A stretch of 64,000 bases of DNA from Methylobacterium organophilum (lineage in GTDB: Bacteria; Pseudomonadota; Alphaproteobacteria; Rhizobiales; Beijerinckiaceae): NCBI RefSeq assembly GCF_022179465.1, contig NZ_BPQV01000002.1, positions 310,001 to 374,000 of the forward strand, in the 5' to 3' direction. Positions 11,433 through 20,565 of this stretch are shown here, piece after piece; positions within the stretch are counted from its first letter, which is position 1; each line of letters begins with the position of its first letter. A program made the translations under genes and the position numbers. The notes under the pieces were generated by a model that saw nothing but the letters and a program-made list of their open reading frames with translations, did no database searches and was not told the DNA's origin.

Positions 11433-12665
11433 TCAGGCCTCGGCGCGGGGACGGATGGGCAGCCTCACCTTGGGGCGGCGGGTACGGAACTGGCCGCGCT
11501 CGATCGCCACGAACACGAGCACCGCCAGCGCCAGGGAGGTCAGCCACCAGATCACGGTGACGCCGACGCCGCAGCAGGCGATGGCGAAAGCGGTCACGAA
11601 GGCCGCCGTCGTCCCGGGGGCGAGCAGAGCGGAATCGCGCCCGGCGCGGCGGATCGCGTTGTGGAGCGCGAAGGCCAGGGCGAAGGCGCCCACGATGCCG
11701 AGTTCGTACCAGATCCCGAACAGCAGGGTGGTCGGCGCATTCGGCGGCAGGACGCCGAAGATGCGGCCGCGCAGGGCGGATTCGAGGCCATGTCCAGTGA
11801 TGAGGCGCAGCGGCTCGGTGGACACCACCTTCTGCCACGCCTTGAGGGACAGCACGCCCGGCGAGAGCGGGCCGAACAGCACGGCGCCGAGCGGCCGGGC
11901 GAGGAAGGGGATCACCGGCGCCAGCGCGATCAGGCCAGCCGTCACCACCGCCGTGATTCGGACGCCGAGCTGCTGCCAGCGGGTGGTGATGGCGAAGGCG
12001 ATGGCGCCAGCGGCCAGGGCGAAGAGGGGGATCGGCCCCGGCGCGATCAACAGAGCGGCGGCCACCAGGATCACCGTGACCAGGGCCTCCACGTCGCGGC
12101 GGCGCGAGCGCAGCCACGCCACCGCCGGCCAGGCGAGCAGCGCGAGCAGGACTGCGCCGCGTTCCAGGGTGCTGTCCCCCTCGGCGGCCTCGGTGAAGCC
12201 GGCGGAGTCGCTGAGCGCGGCGAGCGCCATCACCACCGCCGCGGCGCCGACTCCGAGGGGGAGCAGATAGAGGTTGGCCGAGCGCATCCGCTCGGGCAGA
12301 GCGAAATAGCCGAGCAAGGTCAGGCCGATCGCCCCGAACAGGTTGGCGACGCGCTCCGCCGCGGGGCCGGGGAATGGCGTCCAGACCAGCGAGACCGCCG
12401 ACCACAGCACCACCAGCAGCCCGGCGAGGAACGCGGGGGCCTTGAGGAGCCGCGATAGGCTCGGGGCCACCTTGCGCTGGCGCCCGTCGATGGCGCTGGC
12501 GATGACGAGGAGCACGACGCCGATCGGCGCGAGCACCACGAGGGCCCGGCGCGAGACCTGGGCGGCGATCGGCGTGATGACGAACAGCCCGAAGAAGCCG
12601 ATCCGGCGCAGGAGCGCCGCGGCATCGAGCGCGGGATCGTCGGTTTGGCTGGAGGCGCGCACCAT
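11433..12665 (-). CDS. O-antigen ligase-like polytopic membrane protein
   Basis: A 410-residue protein with about 10-12 transmembrane segments and a periplasmic loop containing STEPLRLITGHGLESALRG, which resembles the Wzy_C/O-antigen ligase family (WaaL/Wzy type). Such proteins join polysaccharide chains on undecaprenol to lipid A core or to one another. No other polysaccharide genes flank it, so the role is uncertain. The ATG at 12665 (MVRASSQTDD) starts just before the first hydrophobic segment. The 645-residue frame further upstream is a shadow of the next gene. Confidence 0.75.
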   Translation of the reverse strand: MVRASSQTDDPALDAAALLRRIGFFGLFVITPIAAQVSRRALVVLAPIGVVLLVIASAIDGRQRKVAPSLSRLLKAPAFLAGLLVVLWSAVSLVWTPFPGPAAERVANLFGAIGLTLLGYFALPERMRSANLYLLPLGVGAAAVVMALAALSDSAGFTEAAEGDSTLERGAVLLALLAWPAVAWLRSRRRDVEALVTVILVAAALLIAPGPIPLFALAAGAIAFAITTRWQQLGVRITAVVTAGLIALAPVIPFLARPLGAVLFGPLSPGVLSLKAWQKVVSTEPLRLITGHGLESALRGRIFGVLPPNAPTTLLFGIWYELGIVGAFALAFALHNAIRRAGRDSALLAPGTTAAFVTAFAIACCGVGVTVIWWLTSLALAVLVFVAIERGQFRTRRPKVRLPIRPRAEA

Positions 12666-12799
12666 GGTCGGAAGAAGGCCGTGACCGGCGCGACGAGGGA
12701 ATGCGGGCGCCACGGAATGTCCTCTAGCGGAGGCCCTTGCGGCGGGCTGTAGGCGGGCTGCAACACCGCAACCGCAAGCGGCAAGCGCGCGCCATGCGG

Positions 12800-13363
12800 T
12801 CAGACCGGGGTCGTTTCCGTGCCCCGCCGCACCCGCCAGGACGATCGGCGGCCGAGGAGGCGCCCGGCATCGGCCAGCAGGCGCCAGCCGGCCCAGGTGG
12901 CGAGGAAGCCGACGAGACCGGCGATGAGCCCGTCCGCCGTGGTCGGCACCGCCGGCTGGTAATCGCGATAGGCGGCGCGGGCGAGGCCCATATCCGGCGA
13001 ACGCATCACCACTAGGAGGCGGCCGAGCGGGCTCGCCGCCTCGTTGAGCGCGGTCTGCTGCGCCTCCAGCGCCCTCAGCCGCTCGATGTCGTAGCGGGCC
13101 GCCTCGCCCCGGCGGGCGACCAGCGCGTCGGAATTCCGGCGCAGCCGCTCCAGGGCGGCATCCCGGCTCTGCCCGGTCGCCTGGGCATCGCCGTCGAGGG
13201 TGGCGACCTCGCGGCGCAGCTCGTCCACGGCGCCGCCGAGGCGCTGGGCGTATTGCTGCGCGTATTCCGGTCCCTGCGCCGCCACGGCGCCGCCGAGAAC
13301 CCCGAGCGCGAGGCCGAAGGTACGGATCACCCGGAGCACGTCGCCACCTCCCGTAAAGCTCAC
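12800..13363 (-). CDS. DUF2937 family membrane protein
   Basis: A 187-residue protein: N-terminal hydrophobic segment (TFGLALGVLGGAVAAQGPEY), a coiled-coil-prone region (QQYAQRLGGAVDELRREVA, about 40-120), and a C-terminal transmembrane helix (GLIAGLVGFLATWAGWRLL). The EYAQQYAQRLGG motif is characteristic of DUF2937. Function unknown; the topology suggests an inner-membrane protein with a periplasmic coiled coil. A GTG eight codons downstream is an alternative start. Confidence 0.8.
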   Translation of the reverse strand: MSFTGGGDVLRVIRTFGLALGVLGGAVAAQGPEYAQQYAQRLGGAVDELRREVATLDGDAQATGQSRDAALERLRRNSDALVARRGEAARYDIERLRALEAQQTALNEAASPLGRLLVVMRSPDMGLARAAYRDYQPAVPTTADGLIAGLVGFLATWAGWRLLADAGRLLGRRSSWRVRRGTETTPV

Positions 13364-13404
13364 AGGACAAGAGCGGGATGCGGGCCGACGTTCCCGGCTC
13401 CGGC

Positions 13405-13683
13405 CTAGCTTCCCGCAGAATCCGCGTTCCGGAGCGCTTCGGCCACCGCGTCCGCCGTCACCTCGGCCGCCGGCCTGCGGATCTTGAGGGCGCGCGTCGG
13501 CCGGCCCGGCACCTGCACGAGGATCACCGTCTCGAAGCCGGGGCAGGCCGGATCGGCGCAGGCGATCTCGCTGACCTTCACGACGACATCCTCGGCGAAG
13601 CCGCCGGCCGCCCGGGTCCAGGCCGCGATCCGCCCGCGGACCGGCTCGTCCGCTCTGGGTCGTCGGAAGCCGAACAGGCCCAT
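13405..13683 (-). CDS. conserved small protein, unknown function
   Basis: A 92-residue cytoplasmic protein starting MGLFGFRRPRADEPVRGR, with EDVVVKVSEIACADPACPGF and ETVILVQVPGRPTRALKIRR. The CADPACPG block with two Cys recurs in short alphaproteobacterial proteins of unknown role, often found beside genes for metal or cofactor metabolism (recollection, not tested). Its start lies eight bases from the stop of the upstream WD40 gene, so the two are probably co-transcribed. Confidence 0.75.
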   Translation of the reverse strand: MGLFGFRRPRADEPVRGRIAAWTRAAGGFAEDVVVKVSEIACADPACPGFETVILVQVPGRPTRALKIRRPAAEVTADAVAEALRNADSAGS

Positions 13684-13690
13684 GCGGGGC

Positions 13691-14701
13691 TCAGCCCGGC
13701 AGGGTCAGGATGCCGGCCTGGCCATCCCCGCAGCCGAAGGCGAGGCGGCTGCCGCGGGCGTCCCAGGCGAGGGCCGAGACGGCGCTGCCCCGCACGGCGG
13801 GGCGAACCAGCAGCTCCGAGGCGTCGGTGAAGCGCACGAGCAGGATGCAGCCGTCCTCGTAGCCGACGGCGAGCACCGGCGCCTTGGGATGGAAGGCGAC
13901 GCGGGAGACCCGGGCCGGGCGCACGCCGCATTCCCGCGGGGCCTTGCCGGTCGGACCTTCCTTGGAATCGAAGGGCCAGATGATCGCGGCCTCGGCGCCG
14001 CTCGTGGCGAGCCAGTTCCCGTCATGCGACCAAGACAGGGAGCGGACCTTGGCCGGGTAGCCGGACATGCGCATGTGGCCGCGATCCGGCTGCAGGCGCC
14101 AGCCATGCAGGGCGTTCTCCTGCATCGTCGAGACGACGAACCGCCCGTCGGGCGACCAGGTGACGTCGAGATGCGAGCCCTTCCACTCGACGAGCTCGGG
14201 ATCGGTCTCGAGATTCGGGTACCAGAGGCTCACGCCGTTGTAATGCGCCACCGCGAGCCGGTAGCCCTTGGGTGCGAAGGCGAGGCCGCGGGCCGTGGTC
14301 GGCACGGTCAGGGTGCGCTCGCGGCCCTTGGCATCCCGCGCCGTCACCGTCTTGCCCGCCGACCAGGCCAGGGCGCCGTCGGGATGCAGGGCGATCGCGT
14401 CGATCCAGGCCCCCCCCTTGGCCGCGCCGAGCTCAGCGCTCTCCCCCGAGGCGTCGGTGGCGACCACGCGGCCGTCGTCGCCCCCGGTCACGATCCGCGT
14501 CGCGTCGCCCGCGCTGACCAGGATGCCCGCCTCGGGATGGGCCGGCGCCGTCTGCTGCGCGCCGTCGCGCAGGAGCAGCACGCCCCCCTCGGCGCGTGCC
14601 AGGGCCAGCGTGTCCTTCAGCCAGCAGGCGGCGGCGACATGGGTGCCGGCGTCCACGGCGGTGACGTAGGTGGTCAGGGAGGGGGCGGCGCTGGCGCTCA
14701 T
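13691..14701 (-). CDS. WD40 repeat protein
   Basis: A 336-residue protein of about seven WD40-type blades, with no signal peptide. Repeats are recognisable by GDATRIVTGGDDGRVVATD, HPDGALAWSAGKTVTARD, SHLDVTWSPDGRFVVSTM, RSLSWSHDGNWLATSG and VSRVAFHPKAPVLAVGYEDG. WD40 propellers act as protein-interaction scaffolds; the partner here is unknown. It precedes the small 92-residue gene by seven bases, suggesting one transcript. Confidence 0.88.
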   Translation of the reverse strand: MSASAAPSLTTYVTAVDAGTHVAAACWLKDTLALARAEGGVLLLRDGAQQTAPAHPEAGILVSAGDATRIVTGGDDGRVVATDASGESAELGAAKGGAWIDAIALHPDGALAWSAGKTVTARDAKGRERTLTVPTTARGLAFAPKGYRLAVAHYNGVSLWYPNLETDPELVEWKGSHLDVTWSPDGRFVVSTMQENALHGWRLQPDRGHMRMSGYPAKVRSLSWSHDGNWLATSGAEAAIIWPFDSKEGPTGKAPRECGVRPARVSRVAFHPKAPVLAVGYEDGCILLVRFTDASELLVRPAVRGSAVSALAWDARGSRLAFGCGDGQAGILTLPG

Positions 14702-14726
14702 GCGGCGGAGGACCTTCTCGGGGGCG

Positions 14727-15389
14727 TCAGGACGTGGGTCGCGGGCGGCTTAGCAGAGTCACGACCCCGGCGGCCACGGCAAGGAGAGCGGTCAGCACGG
14801 CGGGGATCGCGAGCGCGGTGATGTCGAGATGTCGATGCGCGACCGTTCCCGCAACCGCGCCGAGGAGCAGCGACAGCCAGACGACGCAGTCGCCGACCCA
14901 ACCGAAGCGCGGCCCCTGGCCGGCGAGCGCGAGGGCGAGCTTCTGCCCAAAGGCGAACAGGGCGCCGGTCACGAAGGTCGTGCCGGCCCGGAAGCCCTGG
15001 ACCTGGGCCAGCACCGCGTTCTGGCTGCCCATGGCCAGGGCCAGGAACAGCGAGGCGATGCCGATATGCGTGGCGGCCTCCGCCGCGGCGAAGGCGGCGC
15101 AGAGCGCCAGCGCCTCAAACAGCAGGATCGCCGCGCTCGACCAGCGCGCCGGGGCCAGGGCCGTGAGCGCGCCGCCGATCACCGAGCCGAGCAGGAACAC
15201 GGCGATCAGCAGGGTCGGCAGCACCGCCGCGCCGGCATCCGAATGCCCAGCCGCGACGGCGAGCTGCGTCGTGTTCCCGCTCATGAGCGAGGTGTAGAGG
15301 CCGCCGAGCCGGATGAAGCCGAGGGCGTCCACGAAGCCGGCCAGGGCCGTGAGCAGCACGCCGAAACCGATCTGCCAGCGGCGGCTCAT
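14727..15389 (-). CDS. DUF1275 (YoaK) family membrane protein
   Basis: A 220-residue inner-membrane protein with six predicted helices. The family signature is present: ALAGFVDALGFIRLGGLYTS followed by LMSGNTTQLAVA, and later MGSQNAVLAQVQGFRAGTTF. YoaK proteins are thought to be transporters, but no substrate is established. Transcribed leftward, 25 bases before the WD40 gene. Confidence 0.88.
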   Translation of the reverse strand: MSRRWQIGFGVLLTALAGFVDALGFIRLGGLYTSLMSGNTTQLAVAAGHSDAGAAVLPTLLIAVFLLGSVIGGALTALAPARWSSAAILLFEALALCAAFAAAEAATHIGIASLFLALAMGSQNAVLAQVQGFRAGTTFVTGALFAFGQKLALALAGQGPRFGWVGDCVVWLSLLLGAVAGTVAHRHLDITALAIPAVLTALLAVAAGVVTLLSRPRPTS

Positions 15390-15545
15390 CGGGCCGCGCC
15401 CCCCGGGCCGCGACGGTTAACGGTCCGTTGACCATTTCGGCGCAAATCGAAGCAAACGCGGTGAACGCCGGTCCGCGAGGCCTCGTTGGTCCTGCGATCC
15501 GGAAGCTGAGCCGTTGCTCTTCTCCGGGTGAGTAGGAGTAGCGTC

Positions 15546-15977
15546 ATGATCCCCTTCGCCTGCGCCCCCGCCGCCTTTCCCGTCTTCCGCTACGACGGCC
15601 AGATGGACACGGTCCTCGTGGTCGAGGACGAGATGGCCGTCTGCGAGCTGGCTGCCGAAGCACTCTCCGACGAAGGCTATCGCGTGCTCACGGCCGCGGA
15701 TGCGAACGAGGCGGAGGCGATCCTGGAGGGAGAGCGCGTGGACCTGCTCTTCACCGATATCGATCTCGCCCGCAATACCAATGGCATAGCCCTCGCCCAC
15801 AGCGCCCGCCGGCGCCGCCCGGACCTGCCCGTGGTGTATACCTCCGGCGGCTGCGGGAGCCTCCTGCCGAACCAGGCCGTTACGCAATCCGTGTTCGTGC
15901 CGAAGCCCTATCGGCCGAGCGACATCGTCGCCCTGACGAACGGGATCCTCGGGCGGTCGGAGCGCCGCCCGGCCTGA
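15546..15977 (+). CDS. stand-alone response regulator receiver protein
   Basis: A 143-residue single-domain CheY-like protein. The acidic pair is in VLVVEDEMAV, the phosphoacceptor Asp in LLFTDIDLA, the conserved Thr/Ser in VVYTSGG and the Lys in VFVPKPYRPSD. There is no output domain and no adjacent histidine kinase, so the partner is elsewhere. The ATG at 15546 is preceded by AGGAG at seven bases; it adds a 19-residue tail before the receiver. ATG at 15603 would give the bare domain. Confidence 0.88.
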   Translation: MIPFACAPAAFPVFRYDGQMDTVLVVEDEMAVCELAAEALSDEGYRVLTAADANEAEAILEGERVDLLFTDIDLARNTNGIALAHSARRRRPDLPVVYTSGGCGSLLPNQAVTQSVFVPKPYRPSDIVALTNGILGRSERRPA

Positions 15978-16016
15978 GGGTTCCGCCCCTCCAGCGGTTC
16001 CCGGAGCCCTTCACCG

Positions 16017-16382
16017 ATGCGCGCCCTTCTCCTGACCCTGCCGATCCTCGTCGCCGCCTGGCCGGCCCACGCGGCTTGCGACGTCAAGGATGCGAAGATC
16101 GAGGAAGCGATCGCGGCCAAGAAGGAGCTGCGGGACGCCGAGAACAAGCAGATGGTCCGGGATCTGCGCACCCTGCGCGACGCCGCCATCGTGCTCGACA
16201 GCTACAAGCACGGCGCCGAATGCGAGCGCCTCGTCGCCATCGTGAAGGCGCTCATCGCCAATCCCGAGAAGTCGATCGAGCAGAGCGGCGACACGGACGA
16301 GGAGAAGGCGGAGGAGGTCGAAGAGGCCCGGGAGCCCAAGGCCCCCGCCGCGGTCGCCCCGGCCGAGAAGGCGCCCAAATAG
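16017..16382 (+). CDS. small exported Glu/Lys-rich protein
   Basis: A 121-residue periplasmic protein: signal peptide MRALLLTLPILVAAWPAHAA, then an alpha-helical region with two Cys (ACDVKDAK, GAECERLV) and a Glu-rich, Ala/Pro-rich tail. The helical block LRTLRDAAIVLDSYKHGAEC resembles helical segments found at the N-terminus of some exported PRC-barrel proteins, but no PRC barrel is present. Function unknown. It starts 39 bases after the receiver gene and may share its transcript. Confidence 0.75.
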   Translation: MRALLLTLPILVAAWPAHAACDVKDAKIEEAIAAKKELRDAENKQMVRDLRTLRDAAIVLDSYKHGAECERLVAIVKALIANPEKSIEQSGDTDEEKAEEVEEAREPKAPAAVAPAEKAPK

Positions 16383-16538
16383 GGCGCCCCGCAGGGCGTC
16401 CGTCCGATCGCCTCAGCGCCGCGCCCATCTTGCGTGCGAGAAACAAGCCAGAACACCGCCCTTTTCCGAAGGGCCGTGTCGCCGGATTGCTGCAGCTCCG
16501 CCCGCGACGACGGGGTGATGGGCTGACTGGGCGCGTCC

Positions 16539-17192
16539 TCAGCGCTTCTCGGGCTCTGGATCGTGCTCCGGCGGCGCGTCCGCCTGAGGCCTGCGATGGG
16601 AACCCCGCGTGTGCGTGACGCGGGCGAGGGCCGCCGCGATCTGCTGGCGCAGGGATTCCGACAAGTCGATATCGACGAGCCGCCAGCTGAAGCCGCGCAG
16701 GCGCAGGCGCAGGCGGAACTGGTCGTCGCGCGGCGCCCGGGGCGGCACCGCGATCACCGTGGCCCGGAACCCGCGCATGTCCGAGGCGGTGTAATAGGTC
16801 GTCAGCGCGCGCAGGTTCGGGATCGAGAGGGCGGGGCCGGCGGGCCGGTCGCCCCCCGGCAGGTCCAGGCCCTGCGGCCAGCCATCCTGCAGCAGATCGA
16901 TCACCATCTGCGGCGTCACCAGTGCATCGACGATCGGCGTGGCGAGGGCGACGGCGGCATCCGCAAGGCGCTGTTGCTCGCGGCTCTCGCTCGCGGCGGC
17001 ATTCGCCCGGATCGTCGCCGCGAGCTGCCGGGTCAGCGACAAGCGCAAGGTCCGGAAGTTCACATGGCGCTCGATGTAGTCGACGTCATGGGCCTGCACG
17101 GCCCCGGCGAGCCCATAGAGGGCCCAGAACGGCGTCAGCGTGTAGGCGAACCAGCCGAGCGTGAGGACGATGGGAATCGACCACCAGCGCAT
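16539..17192 (-). CDS. DUF2939 family protein
   Basis: A 217-residue protein with one N-terminal transmembrane anchor (WWSIPIVLTLGWFAYTLTPF) and a soluble domain: YGLAGAVQAHDVDYIERHVN matches DUF2939, whose members carry this AV..RD...L...V pattern. A basic/acidic disordered tail (PPEHDPEPEKR) closes the protein. Function unknown. The ATG at 17192 directly precedes the anchor, so the longer upstream frame is rejected. Confidence 0.8.
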   Translation of the reverse strand: MRWWSIPIVLTLGWFAYTLTPFWALYGLAGAVQAHDVDYIERHVNFRTLRLSLTRQLAATIRANAAASESREQQRLADAAVALATPIVDALVTPQMVIDLLQDGWPQGLDLPGGDRPAGPALSIPNLRALTTYYTASDMRGFRATVIAVPPRAPRDDQFRLRLRLRGFSWRLVDIDLSESLRQQIAAALARVTHTRGSHRRPQADAPPEHDPEPEKR

Positions 17193-17226
17193 CACGACAT
17201 CCGGACGGCAGAGGGAAGGACGGTGT

Positions 17227-17766
17227 TCACGCCGGGCTGCGCCAGCCGGCGAGCCCGGAAAAGGCCGCGACGACCCCTTCGTAGACCGCTCGCTTGAACG
17301 GCACGACGAGCCCGGGCAGCGTCTCAAGCGGCGCCCAGCGCCAGGCCTCGAATTCGGCGGCGTGCTGGCCGCCGCCGGGAGCGGCCACGTCGATCTCGTC
17401 CTCCGCGCCGGTGAAGCCGAAGGCGAACCATTTCTGCTTCTGCCCGCGGTAACGGCCGATCCAGGAGCGCTTCATCACATCCGGGGGCAGGTCGTAGGCC
17501 AGCCAGTCGCTGGTCTCCCCGAGGAAGGTCACCGAGTCGGAGGAGACATTGGTCTCCTCGTAGAGTTCGCGCAGAGCCGCCTCCCGGGGCGCTTCGCCCT
17601 CGTCGATGCCCCCTTGCGGCATCTGCCAGGCATGGTCGCCCGTCTGGCGGCTGCGGTGCCCGATGAAGACGAGGCCATCGCGGTTGAACAGCGTGATGCC
17701 CACACAGGGCCGATAGGGCAGGCCGGCCGCGGCGCGGCCTTCGGGGATTCGGGCAAACTCACTCAT
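17227..17766 (-). CDS. rppH: RNA pyrophosphohydrolase RppH
   Basis: A 179-residue Nudix hydrolase that removes pyrophosphate from the 5' end of triphosphorylated RNAs, opening them to RNase E decay; plant-type Ap4A hydrolases share the fold. The Nudix box runs GGIDEGE then [13 protein letters not shown] around residue 55. [28 protein letters not shown] and [10 protein letters not shown] are RppH-typical. ATG at 17766 (MSEFARIP) chosen. It is the last gene of the conserved rlmH-envC-ctpA-deacetylase-rppH block. Confidence 0.95.
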   Translation of the reverse strand: MSEFARIPEGRAAAGLPYRPCVGITLFNRDGLVFIGHRSRQTGDHAWQMPQGGIDEGEAPREAALRELYEETNVSSDSVTFLGETSDWLAYDLPPDVMKRSWIGRYRGQKQKWFAFGFTGAEDEIDVAAPGGGQHAAEFEAWRWAPLETLPGLVVPFKRAVYEGVVAAFSGLAGWRSPA

Positions 17767-17852
17767 GAGCGGGACCATAGGCCGTCGTTTTGCTCGACGG
17801 CAACGCGGGGCGGGTGCGTTGGGAACAAGGCTCCCTGCGCTTGTCGCTGGGC

Positions 17853-19067
17853 TCAGGGCGCAGCGCTCGACAGGCGGGTGCCGGTGCCGGCGGCGCGCAG
17901 AGCCGCACTCACCGGGACGAGCCGGATGCCGCGGGCCTCGAGCCCCTCCGCCCAGCGGGCGATACGGTCGATCGTCATCGGCAGGGCGGCACCCGAGGCG
18001 AGCGCCAGACCCTTCTTCCGGGCCAGCTCCTCGAGCTTGGCGAGTTCGCGGTCGATCGCCTCGGGCCGCGGCTGCGCGTCGAGGACGAGATCGGCCCGAG
18101 CCGCCGGCACCTTGGCCCGAGCGGCCAGGGTCGCGGTGAGCGAGCGCGGCGAGGTGCCATCGTCGAAATAGCCGAGCCCGCGGGTGCCGATCTCCTTCAG
18201 CACCGGCTCGAAGGCCGCGGCGTCGCTCGTCAGCCGGGCGCCCATGAAGTTCACCACGCCGACATAGCCGGTGAAGCGGCTCATGGCCCAGGCGAGCCGG
18301 TCGAGATTCTCCGGCGGCCGCGAGCTCGCGAGCAGCGTCTGCGGCCCGGGATCGCTGTCGGGGTAGTCGAACGGCTCCATCGGCGCGAGCAGGAAGATCT
18401 CGTGGCCGGCATCGCGGGCGCGGGCAGCGGTCTTCTCCAGGTCGGCGCCGTAGGGGGCGATGCCGAGGCTGACAGCGGAGGGCAGCCGCGCGATCGCGGC
18501 AACCGTCGCGGACTGCCCGACGCCGAGGCCGGAGACGAGGATCGCGATGCGGGGACCGTTGCCCCCCTCGGCATCGGGCCGGGCATAGACGTCGAGGGGA
18601 CGCAGCCGCCCCTCGCCCAGGCGGGGCATCGGCCCATGCCGGCCGCGCTCGACGATGCGCGGATCGGGCGCCGCGGCGAGGCGCACCTGCGGCGCGTCCG
18701 GAACGCGGATGATGACGGGGCCCTCGGGGGCGGCGGCGCCCTCGGGCCGGTGCACGGTGACGCCGGAGGCCTGTTCCACGTCCCGGGCCGAGGACAGGTT
18801 CGCACCCGGCTTGCCCGCGCCGGCCGCGGAGGCGACGGTCTCCCCGGCAGGGATGGCCTCGCGGATCTCGATCGCAGCCGTAGCCCGAGGCTCGCCGCCG
18901 TGCGGATCGCCGAGCAGCGCCAGGGCGACCACGAGAGCGACGAGGCTGCCGCCGGCGAGACCCGCGACGAGCGTCCCGGCATGACCGGCGAGCACGAAGC
19001 GGCGGCGCGCCTTCGGCGGCTCAATCCCCAGCGGCCGGGTCAGGATATCGTCGGAACTCTCGTCCAC
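17853..19067 (-). CDS. divergent polysaccharide deacetylase family protein
   Basis: A 404-residue membrane-anchored protein: cytoplasmic N-terminus, one transmembrane segment ([20 protein letters not shown]), a variable linker, then a PF04748 domain (about 185-400) with [21 protein letters not shown]-like and [20 protein letters not shown] blocks. The family has the NodB-like barrel but is divergent; it is predicted to act on periplasmic glycans and usually neighbours envC and ctpA, as here. GTG at 19067 is taken because the preceding frame is Arg/Ser-rich and a GAGAAG lies upstream. Confidence 0.87.
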   Translation of the reverse strand: MDESSDDILTRPLGIEPPKARRRFVLAGHAGTLVAGLAGGSLVALVVALALLGDPHGGEPRATAAIEIREAIPAGETVASAAGAGKPGANLSSARDVEQASGVTVHRPEGAAAPEGPVIIRVPDAPQVRLAAAPDPRIVERGRHGPMPRLGEGRLRPLDVYARPDAEGGNGPRIAILVSGLGVGQSATVAAIARLPSAVSLGIAPYGADLEKTAARARDAGHEIFLLAPMEPFDYPDSDPGPQTLLASSRPPENLDRLAWAMSRFTGYVGVVNFMGARLTSDAAAFEPVLKEIGTRGLGYFDDGTSPRSLTATLAARAKVPAARADLVLDAQPRPEAIDRELAKLEELARKKGLALASGAALPMTIDRIARWAEGLEARGIRLVPVSAALRAAGTGTRLSSAAP

Positions 19068-19242
19068 CCGTCTTCTCGCACCCGTCTTCCGGCAAATCTG
19101 CGATTCCCGGGACCGCGAGCTTAGGGCGCTTCTGAAACGGAATCGGCCCGCAGCGTCGGTCTGAGCCGACATTGCGGGCCGTCATGGTTAATCTTTCCCT
19201 AAAGGCCGGGCGCCCTGCGGTGCCCCGCGTCGAGAAAGCGCA

Positions 19243-20565
19243 TCAGTTCTGCGTGGCGGGCTTCGTCACGTTGGCGGCGCCCTTCTGGATGCCGTGCAGG
19301 AAGTCCACGGCAGCGATGAGCTGCTTGTCCTTGGCCGGGTCCGGCGGGATGTAGGCCGAGGAGCCGCCGCGCTCTTCCGTGTCCTTCTGCTTGAGGTGGC
19401 CCTTCAGGCCGGCCTCGCCCTTGGTCTCGTCCTTGCCCTTCAGGTCGTCCGGCACCTCCTGCAGGACCTCCTGATCCGGCTCGATGCCCTTGGCCTGAAT
19501 CGAGCGGCCGGACGGCGTGTAGTAGCGCGCCGTGGTCAGGCGCAGGGCGCCCTGGCCGCCGAGCGGGATGATCGACTGCACGGAGCCCTTGCCGAAGGAA
19601 CGGGTGCCCATGATGGTCGCCCGCTTATGGTCCTGCAGGGCGCCGGCCACGATCTCCGAAGCCGAGGCCGCGCCGCCATTCACAAGCACCACGATCGGCT
19701 TGCCCTTGGCGAGATCGCCGGCCTTGGCCGAGAAACGCTGCGTCTCGTCCGGATTGCGACCGCGGGTTGAGACGATCTCGCCCCGGTCGAGGAAGGCGTC
19801 GGAGACCATCACCGCCTGGTCGAGCAGGCCGCCCGGATTGTTGCGCAGGTCGAGCACGTAGCCCTTGAGCTTGTCGTTGCCGATCTCGCTGGAGAGCTTG
19901 TCGATGGCGGTCTTCAGGCCGTCATAGGTCTGCTCGTTGAACTGGGTCAGGCGCACGTAGCCGACGTCGCCGCCCTCGACCTTCGAGCGCACGGGGCGGA
20001 TCTTGATCACGTCGCGGTTGAGCGTGACGTCGATCGGGTCCTTGGCCTCCTTGCGGGTGATCTTCAGTTTCACCGCAGAATTGACCGGGCCGCGCATCTT
20101 GTCGACGGCCTGGTTCAAGGTCATGCCCTGCACCTGGTCCTCGTCGATCTGGGTGATGATGTCGTTGGCGAGGATGCCGGCCTTCGAGGCGGGGGTGTCG
20201 TCGATCGGGGAGACGACCTTGATCAGGCCGTCCTCCATCGTGACCTCGATGCCGAGGCCGCCGAACTCGCCGCGGGTCGTGGTCTGCATGTCGCGGAAGG
20301 CCTTCGCGTCCATGTAGCTCGAATGCGGGTCCAGCGAGGTCAGCATGCCGTTGACCGCGGCCTCGATCAGCTTGGCCTCGTCGGGCTTCTCCACGTAGTC
20401 GGTACGCACCTTCTCGAACACGTCACCGAACAGGCTGAGCTGCCGGTAGGTCTCGGCGGAGGCCGCGACCGCGCTGGTGCCGGAGAGCAATTGCGTCTGG
20501 GTCGCGACCACCGACCCACCGACGCCCAGGACCGCGCCGAACAACACGAGGGAAATCTTGCGCAT
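19243..20565 (-). CDS. ctpA: carboxy-terminal processing protease CtpA (S41)
   Basis: A 440-residue periplasmic S41 serine protease. N-terminal signal/anchor (RKISLVLFGAVLGVGGSVVA), PDZ domain about 90-170 (GLGIEVTMEDGLIKVVSPID), and the catalytic core with YVLDLRNNPGGLLDQAV, the nucleophile Ser in GGAASASEIVAGAL and Lys in SFGKGSVQ. In several proteobacteria CtpA trims peptidoglycan hydrolases, which fits its coupling to envC. Its ATG overlaps the envC TAA by one base (TAATG). Confidence 0.96.
   Translation of the reverse strand: MRKISLVLFGAVLGVGGSVVATQTQLLSGTSAVAASAETYRQLSLFGDVFEKVRTDYVEKPDEAKLIEAAVNGMLTSLDPHSSYMDAKAFRDMQTTTRGEFGGLGIEVTMEDGLIKVVSPIDDTPASKAGILANDIITQIDEDQVQGMTLNQAVDKMRGPVNSAVKLKITRKEAKDPIDVTLNRDVIKIRPVRSKVEGGDVGYVRLTQFNEQTYDGLKTAIDKLSSEIGNDKLKGYVLDLRNNPGGLLDQAVMVSDAFLDRGEIVSTRGRNPDETQRFSAKAGDLAKGKPIVVLVNGGAASASEIVAGALQDHKRATIMGTRSFGKGSVQSIIPLGGQGALRLTTARYYTPSGRSIQAKGIEPDQEVLQEVPDDLKGKDETKGEAGLKGHLKQKDTEERGGSSAYIPPDPAKDKQLIAAVDFLHGIQKGAANVTKPATQN

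Noticed and set aside
11433-13370. A single 645-residue protein in place of the O-antigen-ligase-like gene
   Set aside because: The N-terminal 235 codons are out-of-frame with the DUF2937 gene and Arg/Pro-rich; the hydrophobic protein starts cleanly at 12665.
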